Of a stretch of 64,000 bases of DNA, positions 33,371-45,654 are shown piece after piece; position 1 is the stretch's first letter, and the number at the start of each line of letters is the position of its first letter. Both the position numbers and the translations under genes were made by a program. The stretch is taken from positions 44,535,220 through 44,599,219 of the forward strand of contig OX387186.1 of the NCBI GenBank assembly GCA_947561395.2, given 5' to 3'. Under the pieces are notes generated by a model. That model saw only the letters and a program-made list of their open reading frames with translations, was not told where the DNA came from and ran no database searches. Source of the stretch: Buxus sempervirens. Lineage: Eukaryota; Streptophyta; Magnoliopsida; Buxales; Buxaceae.

Positions 33371-36056
33371 TCCCACGTACACCTCGTTGTGCGAAATCAC
33401 ATGCGCACACAAACAAAAATAAACAATCTTCACTTACTAGCTAAACTATGGACGTAGCGCTCTTGAACCGAGTCTGTCCTATCACGGCACCAACTCATCC
33501 CCGAGACCTACTTATGGGTCCAAAAGAACTTAATTATTACAATTAACCTGGGCAATTACAAAGTAATTATCAGAGTACATAAGCAATAAGAAGCATGGAA
33601 TAAAATTTTCCATCTAACAAAAAGGTCACCTGTATAATAACCTCAAAAAGATGATATCTATGAATACGAAAAGGCAAATAAGATGCTCACTGTCACTGTC
33701 TCTCATATATACAAACATATACAAAAATCAACTCCCAAGTGTATAGGTCCAAAAGAATATTTACAATCCCATTTATGGTTTCCAAAAACTAAATACAATA
33801 ACACAAGGAGAACCCTACTATGGGTGGTAGTAATCCTCTGGCCTGTACTCAAGCTCACCTTCAATATCTCCCCCAATGCGTAACTCAGCAGGAGGATCTG
33901 AAAACAAATCCGGTAAAACAAAGCACGCGTGAGACTTAAAGTCCCAGTAAGTAGCAAACATGCATGTCTAGAAACAGTTTATGCAGTTTTATAACATCAT
34001 GATAATATTCACAAATATAAAGTGTAAATCTCAAGTCAAAGTATCTCAATCGGATAACACATGAAATCAGTTCAATAAAAGCAATCAAATATAGCAAGCA
34101 TGTCTTGTTAGAACGCGTGGATTAGAGTGTCTCTAAATTAGATTAATGACCACTGTCCATTTGCCACCTACACGATTTACAGAGAGAAGCCTAGCTAGGG
34201 ACATCTTAGCAAGCGTAGTACCCACGTATGGGTTGGCAAGTGACAACCAAACCAATAATCAAGGCCAAGAGGAATACCCCATCCACTGCCAAACCAAACC
34301 ATATGAATCACAAGAACTCCCATCGATACCCCACGGCGGGTGGTTGCCGCAACACCTCTATGCCCCAAGAGGATCTCACTGATACCCCTCAATGGAAAGC
34401 TATATAGACAAGGACATTAAGGTTAACAAGCCAACACTAACACACTGACCAGACTCACTGTGGATCCACACTAAGAACAACGTCCAATTAGACGATTCAC
34501 AACTCAAAACCAAACCGTTCAAATCTATGAGTAAAACCAGTGTTCAAATCAGGGCCAATTGAATTCTCCATCCACCGCCAAATCATAACATATGCCAAGT
34601 GGAATTCCCTATCCACTACCAAATCAACTGTGACCTAATGGAATTCTCCATCCACCACCGATAAAACCATAGGCCAAGAGCCTTGTCAAATCACATAAGA
34701 GTTTTTCAACCTTGCTTTCATAAATCCAAATCAATCAAAACGGATACCATAAAATCCTTAAAATAAGTATTTGATGAGTGGGATAGTCTTAGGATTTCTA
34801 ATAAAGTCACCATACCAAAAATCAATGGATTTTGAGATGAAAAGTTTTCAGCCTTGAGAAATATTTCAAGTCTGGTTAAAATCGTTGACTTTTTGGGTAT
34901 ATGATTTTTCTAAACAAGTCTACGAGGAGTTTAGGGCTCAAATTCTGGTTGTAGTCTAAAGAAGGGTAGACAAATTTTTTGGAATTTTATGGGCTTCTGA
35001 ATCACTCATTTGAGTGTCAAACTCAAAACGTGGTTTTTGATGAAAATCGGGCAAAACTGGAAATTTAGGCATGAACTGAAAAGTTGACTTTTTATTGGTG
35101 AGGAATTAGGTCTTTGGAGTATTTTTAATGGTTCCAAATAGGGGGTAAAACCTTATGTACATGTAAAGACTTAAGTAAATGGAAACATAAAATACACATG
35201 ACATTTATTTGGGGCTCACGATTAATCGACCAGTGGCGATTAGCTCCCACGATTAAGTCCGTGATTAGTCGCCGACCTAATCCTGATTCGCGATTAGTCT
35301 CGCGATTAATCACCGAGACCAATCCTGTGCTAACAAAGACTGATTTTTAGGGCGTTTTGGATCAAGATTAAATTGCCAATTTCAAGATTAATCGCCACCT
35401 CGAGTTTTGAAATATTTTTGGCTATTTTCAACACAAAACTCATACAAATCATTTTTAACACCAAATGGGATGATCATAAAACATCCTAACATGCTCAAAA
35501 ACACCTTCCAAAACAGGAATCCATCCAAAATATGTATAAACACAAGTCCAACCACATGAAACCTCGTTCCACCCACTAAACTCAAACCCTAGTCTGAAAT
35601 ATGATCAATTTAAGTTGGAAATCCATAGCAAAACAATAGAAAACTAAACAAGATTGTTATACAACCAAAATCGTGCGAATTTTTGAAGCAAAAACCAACA
35701 TGCAAGATCATTTCTTCAAATAAATCAAACTCTAGAGAGAATACGAATTTTTACAATACATTTTGGTTTGCTACTTACTTGTTTAATGAAGAAGCTTACT
35801 TCTCTTCTATCTCTCCCCTTCTTCTCCTTCTTCTTCAAGCTTTCAAGCAAGCTCCCGCACTTCTTCTTATTCTATACATCCAATACAAGAGAGGGAGGGG
35901 GGGGGGGGGGGGTTCAAAACACTTAATATTTTAGTTAGGGCATCCTTTTAAATGCCCTACTTTTGATCTTTCAAATTTGACCATAAACAAAGCCTTTATT
36001 CCACAAAATCCTTAGGGTGTACCTAAGATATACTAGGGGGTACCTTAGTGTTAAGT
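33371..36056 (-). mobile_element. LTR-derived sequence on the minus strand, unresolved
   Basis: There are no coding domains. Features are an approximate repeat of ATTCTCCATCCACC phrases (34560-34670) and a block of CGATTAATCGCC-type words (about 35215-35400). A G-rich run lies at 35889-35912. TACCTAAGATATACTAGGGG near 36014 belongs to the same minisatellite as 59488-60000. GTGAGACTTAAAGTCCCAGTAAG at about 33928 matches, in reverse, the position of the GCTGAGATATTCG motif in the other LTRs. This was probably the landing site of the large element. Confidence 0.45.
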
Positions 36057-36080
36057 GGGGGGGGGGGGGGGGGGGGGGGG
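36057..36080. repeat. 24-base poly-G at the left junction of the large element
   Basis: An uninterrupted G run abuts the 5' LTR. A shorter G10 run (59488-59497) abuts the 3' LTR. The target duplication is therefore hidden in poly-G (any GGGGG), and the exact insertion point within the run cannot be placed. Confidence 0.9.
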
Positions 36081-38384
36081 TGTAGACACCCCAAATTGCA
36101 CAATAATCATCAAAAATCATTATCTCCTTGAAAGCCAGCACAAAAATTGAAGAAAATAAGTTTTTACCTGTATCCGACAACTCAGGCCGGATACAAGTAC
36201 TCCTCTTTGTATCCGGTGAAGCATACTGGATACAAGAAGGCTTTAGTGTATCCGGTATTATATACCGGATACCTTAAGGCCCTTGTCTATCCGGCCTGAT
36301 ATACCGGATACATAAGTTTTGCTCAAAATTAGGGTTTTCCGAGAGCTTTCACTTTTTACTATCATGTCCTTCATTAAATGAAGGGAAATCTCGGAAATAG
36401 CCTTAGGGTTAAGGTTGGTGGGCTATAGACATTATGTTGTGTCTACCATTCTCACTAACCCTAACCCTAGCCTTTGCCTATAAATAGGAGGCTCCTACTT
36501 AAGCAAATGGCCATTAACTCTTGCTTTGAATTCTTGCCAAGAAAAGCTCCAAGAGAAGAGGGAAACCACTGCGGGATCGCTTCCAGAACCCAGGTAAGCC
36601 TCAAACTTTTCTTTTATTTTCTGTTTTTACATTTCTAGATCTAGATCTCTTCTTCTACCTTTCTGTAGAATAAGGCCTTTCTATGTGTGTGAAAACCCTT
36701 CCCCGGCTCAAAGTATCTCGAGACTCCCCCTAGCCGTAAAACGTGAAGGCAGGATCTAGGAGAAACGAGATTGGGGATTGACCCTAGTGCTAGAACCTAT
36801 GTAGCATAAAGCCTTTTTGAATGATTGAAAACAGTTTCATATTCAAAGTACCCCATGATTATCTTGAAGAACCGTGTTTAACGGGGAGAGAGAATAAAGG
36901 GAAACGATAATGGAACGGAACCCTAGGTTGTTTTAGAACCTTATTTTGATGAATATGTATGCATGCTATATTGTTATATTGATCTTGTATGATTTTTCAC
37001 ACTTGCACATACATATCACTATTTTGGCGAGATAGGCTCACATTTGAGGATTTATTACATTCATTGTGATAAATCACAAACAAATGGCCTCAATCAATTC
37101 TGGAATGTTGTTAAATGATTTTTAAAGGTTTTGTGTTCATTTTGCACGAATTACACACACTTGGTCACAGTTTTGCATTGGCTTTACTCAAAATGGCTTA
37201 GCTTGACAGCAACTGTACCCTTACTTCGGACGCTCATAACTTCATCGTCCGGATGAATTTTGGAGCGATTCCAGAACCATGGGAAAGGTGAGGCTGTCTA
37301 GTTTATGTCCATAAAATTTCATTAATTTCTATCAAGTAGATTTTTGACACCTTTCTGTCAAAGTTGATTGGACAGTTCAGGTTTAAATACGGAACTTGTC
37401 ACTTCGACGGAGCGCCATGTGTTCGTTTTAAGTCCGATTCGAATGATTTTTTTTTCTGGGCACTCCTTTATGAGTCTATTTTCAAACCCAATTAGTTTCA
37501 TAATTTTTTGACTCCATTTGAATTATTGATAACGGATTTACTCAGAACTATTCATCAATACTTTTCTGAGTAAATTTGTGATCTTCGGGGCCTGTTCGGG
37601 AGACCACCCAAGGCACATCCGAATGAGTTTTTGTATGAGGCTAGTTTCTTTTGAAATATGGCCATACAGACTTCATTGACACCAAATTTCGTGGGTTTTT
37701 ATGGAGTAGATTTTTCTAGGTGATTTTACAAAGTTGCCTACTTGCTACTTTTGATTTTCTCCGGCAGCAACTTTAAAAGAGCCATAACTCTTAGGATTTC
37801 AACCGGAATTAATTGAAATTTTGCATGAGACTATTGTTTACCCTAATCTTTCAAATGGATTTGGTTTGATTTAATTTAAAATTGGATTTGATTAATTTAT
37901 AGAGAAATGGCCTTACTTTTTACCAAATTTCCCGGATTTGCCTCAACTTGGTTTTGTGCAAATTTTGCTGTGATTTCCATCTTTTTGTGATATTAACATA
38001 AAAGAAGATCTGGAATTCATTTGGATTTTCATGTGAAGATATCATATATTTGTCCTTTTTCAAGGTTTTCATGATTTTTTAGCAAGCTTTCTATTTTCTT
38101 TTTGCATGAACAAACACTTGGCAACCACCTAGTGTGGGTGAATGGGGGTGCCTAACACCTTTCCTTGTTCATAATCTAATCCCCTTACCCATCTCTGGAT
38201 TTGATTTTCAAGTAGAGTTATTTTTACTCTAGAATTTGTCTTTTGGCTATTTTTGCTTATTTTTAAACTTTTGGTGCCCATTCACACCCAAAATCTGAAT
38301 GGTGGCGACTCTCCCAATTTTACGTTGAGCCCCATGTGTCGACGGGGGGATGATCATTCCGGTGATTTTTTCCCGTGTCATACA
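36081..38384 (+). repeat. 5' LTR (2304 bp)
   Basis: Nearly identical to 57171-59487. It holds the four-unit palindromic cassette (36171-36311), a telobox-like run CTAACCCTAACCCTAG (36455-36470) and TATAAATA (36479-36486). A splice-donor-like CCCAG|GTAAGCC lies near 36592. It lacks 14 bp present in the 3' LTR, lost (or gained there) between 8-bp GTGATATT repeats near 37990. Most other differences I saw are C/T or G/A. Confidence 0.95.
36171..36486 (+). promoter_or_regulatory. 5' LTR promoter: palindromic cassette, telobox, TATA
   Basis: Four palindromes with arms TATCCGG and CCGGATA start at 36171, 36210, 36249 and 36288, exactly 39 bp apart. The telobox-like repeat and TATAAATA follow, the TATA box lying about 167 bp after the last palindrome. 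TATA position and orientation fit transcription of the element's plus-strand RNA. Confidence 0.8.
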
Positions 38385-38386
38385 AC

Positions 38387-38404
38387 TGGCGACTCTGCTG
38401 GGGA
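38387..38404 (+). other. Primer-binding site
   Basis: TGGCGACTCTGCTGGGGA lies two bases after the 5' LTR. It starts with TGG, complementary to a tRNA CCA end, and is the type of site seen in TAT-lineage elements, for which tRNA-Arg has been reported as primer. I did not match it to a tRNA here. Confidence 0.8.
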
Positions 38405-39887
38405 CTTGTGGATTTAAGCCATTTTGTGTATATTCATGCTTTTTCTTCACTTTTGAATGCTTGCTATTTTGCTTATCTTATTTGTGCATATTGTTGTATC
38501 TTAAATCTGAATGGGATGTTTAAAAATTTGCATGGATAAAGGCATGGGCATGTTGCTTGATTTTTGTTTAAGGGAAAAACCCATATTGTTATATGACTTT
38601 GCTATATTATGTGTTAGCATTTATTTTGGGGTTTCAATGCCATGAGCTAAAAAAAAATTACAATATTTGAAATCTGGAAATTTTGTGTTGAGTATTCAAG
38701 CATGTTTCATATGAATAAAGCTTTTTTGTGCTTAATGTTTGTTTTATGCCATGCTTTGGATTTGGGGGGTATAGGATGACATGATTTGAGCATGAAAACC
38801 ATGAGCATGAAATCTGGAATTCAGAAGTTAATTTGGAGGTTTTCAAGCATGTTTTTACCATCAAAACTCTCCTTATACCATGTCAAGTAATTGCTAAATT
38901 TTTAGGCATTAATTTGGGGTATGAGTGATGCACTTTTGAACATGAAAAATCTGGAAATTTGAGTGTATTTCGGGGGAGATTTCAAGCATGTTTTACCTAA
39001 TTGAAACACTTTTGGACCATGTCAAGTAGTTACTAAAATTTTTTAGGCCTCAACTTGGGTAGAAATGGTACACTTTGAGCATGAAAATCTGGAATTTTAG
39101 GGAATGCTTTTGGGTTTCAAGCATGCTTCCATGGTTTAATTGTTGTTTGCACCAAATAACATGTTTGTATACCACTTTTTGGGCATGTAATATTTTTGTG
39201 CATATTTGGTTGCTTTGGCTCTTGCTTGCTTGTATTTAGCTTCATTATATTGTCATATGTGCCTTGGCTTGAAATTGAATGCATGGCTACGAAAAAGAGT
39301 GGCAAGGGGCTGGGACGTTGTGAATGTTACCTCAATTTTAAATTGCACTTGAGCACTTTAAACTATTTGCACAGCCTACCCATTACCTATAAGAAGTTGA
39401 ACCATGAATGTGTGTAGCTTGGCGCACCGAGGTCGTGACTTCGGAAAGCGAAAGTGAAAACATTTACCTTAGAATTTGAGTCAATGATGTGATGACAATG
39501 GGATCTGTGATTTGATTCCGGGCACCACTAGACTTGAGTTCTAAGTTGCCAATTAAGCCAAAACCCAAAAACCATGCGCTTGAAGGTGGAGAAACACGTT
39601 TTTAGCTAAAAGTACACAATTGCGTTTGGGGAATTGGGTGTAAATGTGGGAAGGCCGTTTGCATGTTTTACAGGCCAAGGTATAATGTGAATACCATATT
39701 GAATGAAGGTAATACAAGGTGGCAAGGTAATGCCATGTTCTTTTCATGAATTTGGGGAATTTTGCAAGTATGATGTCCAAGCCCAATTTGGGGCAAGTTT
39801 TGAAGGTCAAGTTAAGGTGAACATCAAGTGGGAATGAAAAAAAACCTAATCTGGTGAAAAAATGAGTCAAAAATGGCCATTTCGGCA
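38405..39887 (+). other. Untranslated leader of the large element, first part
   Basis: AT-rich text with loosely repeated phrases (GAAATCTGGAATT and TTTCAAGCATG recur about every 100-150 bp between 38660 and 39130). No gene is supported. Open frames of 60-110 codons on the minus strand, such as 39553-39888, lack recognisable domains. Confidence 0.5.
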
Positions 39888-40030
39888 TTAACCAGCAACT
39901 CAGGCCGGTTAAGAATAATTTTCTTCATATCCGGTATATATTGCCGGATACAAAGGCTTATGCGTGTATCCGGTCATTGTTGCCGGATACAATAAGACAT
40001 ATGCTTAGCCGGCACTTAATGCCGGATACA
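39888..40030. promoter_or_regulatory. Palindromic cassette in the leader, four units
   Basis: Units start at 39888, 39928, 39967 and 40006 (spacing 40, 39 and 39 bp). Unit 1 shares GCAACTCAGGCCGG with LTR unit 1, but its arms read TTAACC/GGTTAA instead of TATCC/GGATA, so both arms changed together. Spacer text such as TTTTCTTCA matches the cassette at 52087. No TATA box sits directly beside this copy. Confidence 0.8.
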
Positions 40031-40316
40031 TGCAGAAAATGAATAAATTGGCTTTTTCAGCCCGAATTTTCAGAATAAAATGCCTAAACACTGTGGATAA
40101 TCCTTAGGCACCCCAAAGAAAATATAAAAATGTCTAAAAAAAAAATAAAAATAAAAAAAATATATTCCTTTAAGATTAAACATAATGTTGAAACTCAAAG
40201 AACAAGCTAAGGTGTCATATTTTTTGATATCAACTCAATTCAAACATGTGTCAATCAACTTTTGAACTTGAAAACTGAGAAAATTCAGCAAATTTGAAAA
40301 AAAATAAAAAAAAACC

Positions 40317-40950
40317 TTGGTTGATTATTTTTATCAATCAAAATCAAAAAAAGTGGGACCTCTGGAAGCCCTAAAATATTCCATAAAAACCCTTGGTTGG
40401 TCTTTTTTGTACCAATCAAGTCAAAAAAAAAGTGGGACCTCTGGAAGCCCTAAACTATTCCATGAAACCCTTAGTTGGTCTTTTTTGTACCAATCAAATC
40501 AAAAATTGTGGGACCTCTGGAAGCCCTAAAATATTCCATAAAACCCTTGGTTGGTTATTTTTATCAATCAAATCAACATTTGTGGGACACTTGGAAGCCC
40601 TAGAATATTCCAAGAAACCTTTGATTGGTTATTTTTATCAATCAAATCAAAACATTTGTGGGACACTTGGAAGCCCTAGAATATTCCAAGAAATCTTTGG
40701 TTGGTTATTTTTATCAATCAAATCAACATTTGTGAGACACTTGGAAGCCCTAGAATATTCCAAGAAACCTTTGATTGGTTATTTTTATCAATCAAATCAA
40801 AACATTTGTGGGACACTTGGAAGCCCTAGAATATTCCAAAAAACCTTTGATTGGTTATTTTTATCAATCAAATCAAAACATTTGTGGGACACTTGGAAGC
40901 CCTAGAATATTCCAAAAAACCTTTGGTTGGTCTTTTTCGTACCAATCAAT
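40317..40950 (+). repeat. Tandem array A: about 8.5 units of 73-79 bp
   Basis: Each unit reads roughly TTGGTTGGTTATTTTTATCA, then CAAATCAA, then GGGAC...TGGAAGCCCTAGAATATTCCA. Two hairpins recur per unit: TTGATTG with CAATCAA, and TGGAA with TTCCA (extended to CTTGGAA/TTCCAAG in the later units). One more partial unit (GGGACCTTTGGAAGCCC) closes array B at about 41744. Confidence 0.9.
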
Positions 40951-41743
40951 TGATTTTTTTGGTCTCTCTAAAAGCCTCTGAATTTTAGACACATATCTCT
41001 GGGCCTTCTAAAAGCCTCTGAATGACATAACCTTTTTGGGCCATTTGAAAGCCTCTGAATTTCAAACGTCAATCTCTTTGGGCCATCTATAAGCCTCTGA
41101 ATTATAGACACATATCCTTTGGGCCGTCTAAAAGCCTCTAAATTTTAGACACAACCTTTTTGGGCCATTTGAAAGCCTCTGAATTTCAAACATCAATCTC
41201 TTTGGGCAAATCTATAAGCCTCTGAATTATAGACACATATCCTTTGGGCCGTCTAAAAGCCTCTAAATTTTAGACATAACCTTTTTGGGCCATTTAAAAG
41301 CCTCTGAATTTCAAACATCAATCTCTTTGAGCCATCTATAAGCCTCTGAATTATAGACACATATCCTTTGGGCCGTCTAAAAGCCTCTAAATTTTAGACA
41401 CAACCTTTTTGGGCCATTTGAAAGCCTCTGAATTTCAAACATCAACCTATTTTGGGCCGTCTATAAGCTTCAGAATTATAGACACATATCCTTTGGGCCG
41501 TCTAAAAGCCTCTGAATTTTAGACACAACCTTTTTGGGCCATCTAAAAGCCTCTGAATTTTAGACAAATCATTTCCTTGGGCCGTCTAAAAGCCTCTGAA
41601 TTTTAGACACAACCTTTTTGGGCCGTCTAAAAGCCTATGAATTTTACACACAACTTTTTTGGGCCGTCTATAAGCCTCTGAATTATAGACACGTATCCTT
41701 TGGGCCGTCTAATAGCCTTTGAATTTTATACATTTCTCATTCT
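40951..41743 (+). repeat. Tandem array B: about 19 hairpin monomers of about 41 bp
   Basis: Monomers begin GGGCC and contain AGCCTCTGAA between complementary arms. Three arm types alternate in a higher-order pattern: TCTAAAA/TTTTAGA, TTTGAAA/TTTCAAA and TCTATAA/TTATAGA. The loop and flanks are nearly constant. The monomer resembles the TGGAAGCC...TTCCA half of array A, so B probably grew out of A. Confidence 0.9.
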
Positions 41744-41905
41744 TTGGGACCTTTGGAAGCCCTAAAATATTCCAAGAATCAAAAAAATATATATAAATAA
41801 ATAAATAAAAATAAAAATAAAAAAAATCGGACTTGTGTTCACCTAACCCACTTGTCCACATTTATAGGGGTGTGTCTCAAATTAAATGGAAGCTGACTTG
41901 TCTCC

Positions 41906-44134
41906 TTGTTTTTCTTACCCCAGGTACACTTATTTGCAATCATTGCTCCCGTGACCAGATCCAAAGCCAGAGCCATGAACACTGAAGAGAACCAAGCCCA
42001 AGCTACCGTGCCCGCCCAAGACTTTGCTCAGCTGCAAGAGCAAGTGGCTGGTCTGGCCAAGATGCTGGGGGACTTACTGACGGCTCAGGCCCAACATGCC
42101 CAGGCCCAAAACCAGGCCTCTACCTCCCATCTAGCACCACCACCTCAGGCCTATATTCCGCCTCTGGCTCAACCCATGCCTGAGCCCATTTCTGAACCGG
42201 TCCCTGAACCTATTCTGATCAGGGAGAATACAGCAGAATCTGAGAAAGAACTGGAGAAGGAAAAAGCCAGGGAAGAAATGGAAAGAAAGATGCTACTCAG
42301 GATAGAGAGAATTCAGGAAGAATTGAAGGAGGTAAAGGGGGGAAACAGCTATGGAGGCACCACTTTTGATGAGCTCTGCATGTACCCGGATGTATGCCTA
42401 CCGGCCAAATTCAAGTGCCCGGATTTCGACAAATTTGACTGCACAGGCTGCCCTATGAGCCACTTGAAGCTATACTGCGGGGCCCTATGCCAATTTGGCC
42501 GGGATGACGGCATACTGATCCAACTCTTCCAGAGGAGTTTGACCGGGTCAGCTCTTAGGTGGTTCGCCACAGTGGACCACGGCAGGATTAGGAGGTGGAA
42601 GGACTTGGCCGACGCCTTCTTAGATCAATACAAGTTCAACGCTAAGATCGTGCCTGACCGGTACGACATGATGAGGATGAGTAAGGGGAAGGATGAGTCT
42701 GTACGGCAGTATGCCAAGAGGTGGAGAGAGGCCGCCTCCCAGGTCAGGCCGCCTATGCTGGAGCCTGAAATGATCTCGACGTTCATGGGTACACTGGGGC
42801 AGCCCTTCTACAACCATTTGGTGGGGCAGATCACCACCAATTTTGCAGCCCTGGTCCAGGTGGCAGACTGGATCGAGGAGGGGATTAGATTAGGAAGGCT
42901 TATCGACTATTCTACTTTGACTGGGCATTCTGATTCCGCTGCTTCCCTGGCATAGAAAAAGGGAACTGGGTTCAAAAATACAGGGGCCCGAAAGGAAGGA
43001 GAAGTGAACCTGGTCCAGGGGCCTCCTGCCAAGAAACCACTCCATGTTAACATCTCTGCACCCCAGCAGGCCCAACAGGCCCAGCAGTTGTACCAGACCT
43101 CGCATAATGTCAATTTCTCCCCTTCCGTGCCTGCAAACCAGAGGAGGACCTTTACTAAGGAGGAGCGGGAGGCCTAGATGGCAGCAAGGAGGAGTAGAGT
43201 CTTTACTCATCTCCCGATATCGCTGTCCCAACTGCTGCCAACCCTGCTGAAGGGGGAATATTTGACTCTGAAAGAGCCCAACCCGAATGCCCCGAAGGGG
43301 AGGAATTTTGATCCAGCCATCACATGCGACTATCACATGGGTGCACCGGGGCACTCTACTGACACTTGCTGGATGTTGAAGCATGCGGTCCAGGACCTGT
43401 TGGACCAGAAGGCCTTGGTGTTCAACACTGCTGCACCCACCCCGTTGGGAATTGATATTGGGCAGAACCCTCTGCCGTACCACAATGGGGCAGGCCCATC
43501 CAACTCTATCACAGCCATATCCACTGCAAGAAGGGCCTTTGACCCATCTCAGCTCATAGCTCCTGTAGGGACCACGGTCCAAGTCCGATTTTTCCAAGAA
43601 GAGGAAGAAGAGGAGATCAACATGGTCTCCCAGAAAAACAATCTTGCTGCTGAGGACATTAGCTCCTCTTTAAACCGGGTCTCCTCTCTTATGGCCCAAA
43701 TAAACACTGCAAGGCCTCCATTGGTCTTTAATTGCAGTCCACCTACTTATTCACCATCCAAGCCATCAAAGGCTCCACTGGTCATCAACCTTGACCCCAC
43801 CACTGCTTCCATCACTTCTTCTGTCCCCAAAAAATCCAAGCTCCAGCCCTTGGTTGTAAATATTCAGCCATCCCACAGTATCCCTAAACCGGCCCATACA
43901 TCCCGGTCCAAACTCCAGCCGTTGGTGGTTAACGTCCCTAAATTAGCCTATTCTAAGGCCGCTGTACCATGGAATTACAGCGAGGGAATCACGGCTACGG
44001 TTCCAGTGGTTAGGAACCAGGAGGAGGTGAACCTCATGACGAGGTCGGGGAAATGTGTAGGGGGTGAAGAGAAGGAGAAGGAAACAGAAGCAGAAAATGA
44101 AAAAAAAGAAAACAGAAAGGAAAGGCAAAAATAG
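41906..44134 (+). pseudogene. gag region of the large element
   Basis: This is the capsid-type polyprotein of a Ty3/gypsy element. After an acceptor-like CTTACCCCAG, the frame reads PVTRSKARAM, the usual gag opening, but the expected initiator before APVTRSK is ATT, so the first usable methionine is at 41975. Then come a Gln/Pro-rich stretch, a Glu/Lys coiled-coil region and a retrotransposon gag domain at about 42360-42900 (FDKFDCTGCPMSHLKLYC, GSALRWF, EYRDMMRM-like core). TAG codons interrupt it at 42953 and 43175. The frame continues through a zinc-knuckle-like CDYHMGAPGHSTDTC segment (43326-43372) and ends in Lys/Glu-rich text with an A8 tract near 44101, where the frame is lost. Confidence 0.85.
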
Positions 44135-45654
44135 GAGAAGACACCCCCAGGGTGCAGAAAATGAGGCAGCAGACCTCATAAAAATAATCAAAAAAAGTGA
44201 ATTCAATCTTGTGGATCAGCTGAACAAGGTCCCGGCCCAGATTTCAATACTGGGCCTTTTGCTGAATTCTGAAAAGCACAAGAATGCATTGTTAAGGGTG
44301 CTACAGAGTGCACACGTACCCCAGACAATCGATCCAGACCAGCTTGGCAAAATGGTTGGTCAAATCTTGTCACATAATGTGATAAGTTTCTCTGAGGGTG
44401 AGATCAGCCCAGGTGGGTGTTATCATGTTGACCCTTTGCACATCACAGTGCTTTGTAAGGGCTGCATGATTGCACGGGTACTAATTGACAACGGGTCGGC
44501 GTTAAACGTTTGCCTGTTAATCACTTTTACCAAGCTTGGTCTGGACTAGTCAAGGATCAAGCAGAATGGGAGGATAGTGAGGGCTTTTGATAGCTCCAAG
44601 ACCCACTCCCTAGGGGAGATTGAACTGCCGGTCACAATTGGGCAGAATATCTTCAACATCACATTTGAGGTGATGGATATACCCGCAGCTTTCAATCTGC
44701 TCCTAGGGAGGCCATGGATACATTCGGCTAGGGCAATACCATCCACGCTCCACCAGAGGGTGAAATACGTAAGAAGACAAAGGGTGATAACAGTCCTAGC
44801 CGAAAACGTGGTGCCTCCCATTTTGTCACCTAACGTACCCTTGATAAATGTGGACTTAACTGTCGACAAGATTGCATTCCACTCATTCCAGTTCGAGACG
44901 GTCAATTACATACCTGGGGGGTGTGAGAAAGAAGAAAGAAAGGGGACTACTGCAGAGAAAATGATAAAGAAAGTGATGGAGAAATACCACTTTCACCCGA
45001 GGAAAGGCCTGTGAATCAATTTGTAGGGGATGGTGGAGCCAATCACGGCTAAGAAACTGATCCCTATAGTAGGGTTGGGCTTCAAGCCCAGAGGGTGGAG
45101 GAGGATGAAGCATGAAGAAGGAGAGGAAAGAAGCAAAGGAAAACTCCCTCATTTAAGGGAAAGCTTCCCTAAACCCTCATGTACTATCCAAATATCTCCT
45201 CCTACGGACCAGTCCAAGCCTCCCTACTACAACACCAACCCATTTCAAAAGCCTTTGCGTTGGTCTTGCAACCATACAACCCATCTCCAATACTGGAAGC
45301 AGCAAATGGGCCTGGGCCACAACCAGAGCAGCGGACAGACTTCTCTAAAGATGTGGGGGCTTTCTTCGCCATGACTGAAGGCGAGAAAACTGGTAGTGAC
45401 AACGAGCTACCATTCATTGACTGGGCCGCGGTGAAAATCCCAGATGAGGTCATATCTGGACTGGGCCCCGTAGCAGAAAAGAGCAGTACCCACCCGGTGA
45501 TGATGGCATCGGATTCTGGGCTGGAGGAGCAGGATTGCACAATTTCCCCTGCTCCCAAAAATTTTGTATTAAGCAATTGGGAGGAAACTCCCCTTACCTT
45601 TGAAGCAGCGTTTGTTCGGCAAACTAACGCGGCTTCCAAAAAAAAACTCCAATA
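44135..45654 (+). pseudogene. Protease region and linker of the large element
   Basis: An aspartic-protease active-site segment, LIDNGSALNVC, is at about 44484-44517, followed by the PVTIGQNIFN and LLLGRPWIH segments of a retropepsin fold. TAG at 44547 and TGA/TAG at 45012 and 45024 break the frame. Another frame change occurs near 45175-45200. An A9 run at 45638-45646 causes a further shift into the reverse-transcriptase frame. The linker (45179-45650) has acidic and Pro-rich text and no known domain. Confidence 0.8.

Noticed and set aside
39553..39888. Possible third antisense gene beginning at the leader cassette
   Set aside because: Placed like the other antisense genes relative to a cassette, but there is no TATA box, no known domain and no downstream exon.
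36171..40030. CRISPR-like interpretation of regularly spaced repeats
   Set aside because: Eukaryotic context; units are palindromic with related spacers inside an LTR element and no cas genes.
40393..40905. 170-codon open frame with repeated peptide text
   Set aside because: It is simply array A read in one frame; the unit length keeps it open. No independent coding sign.
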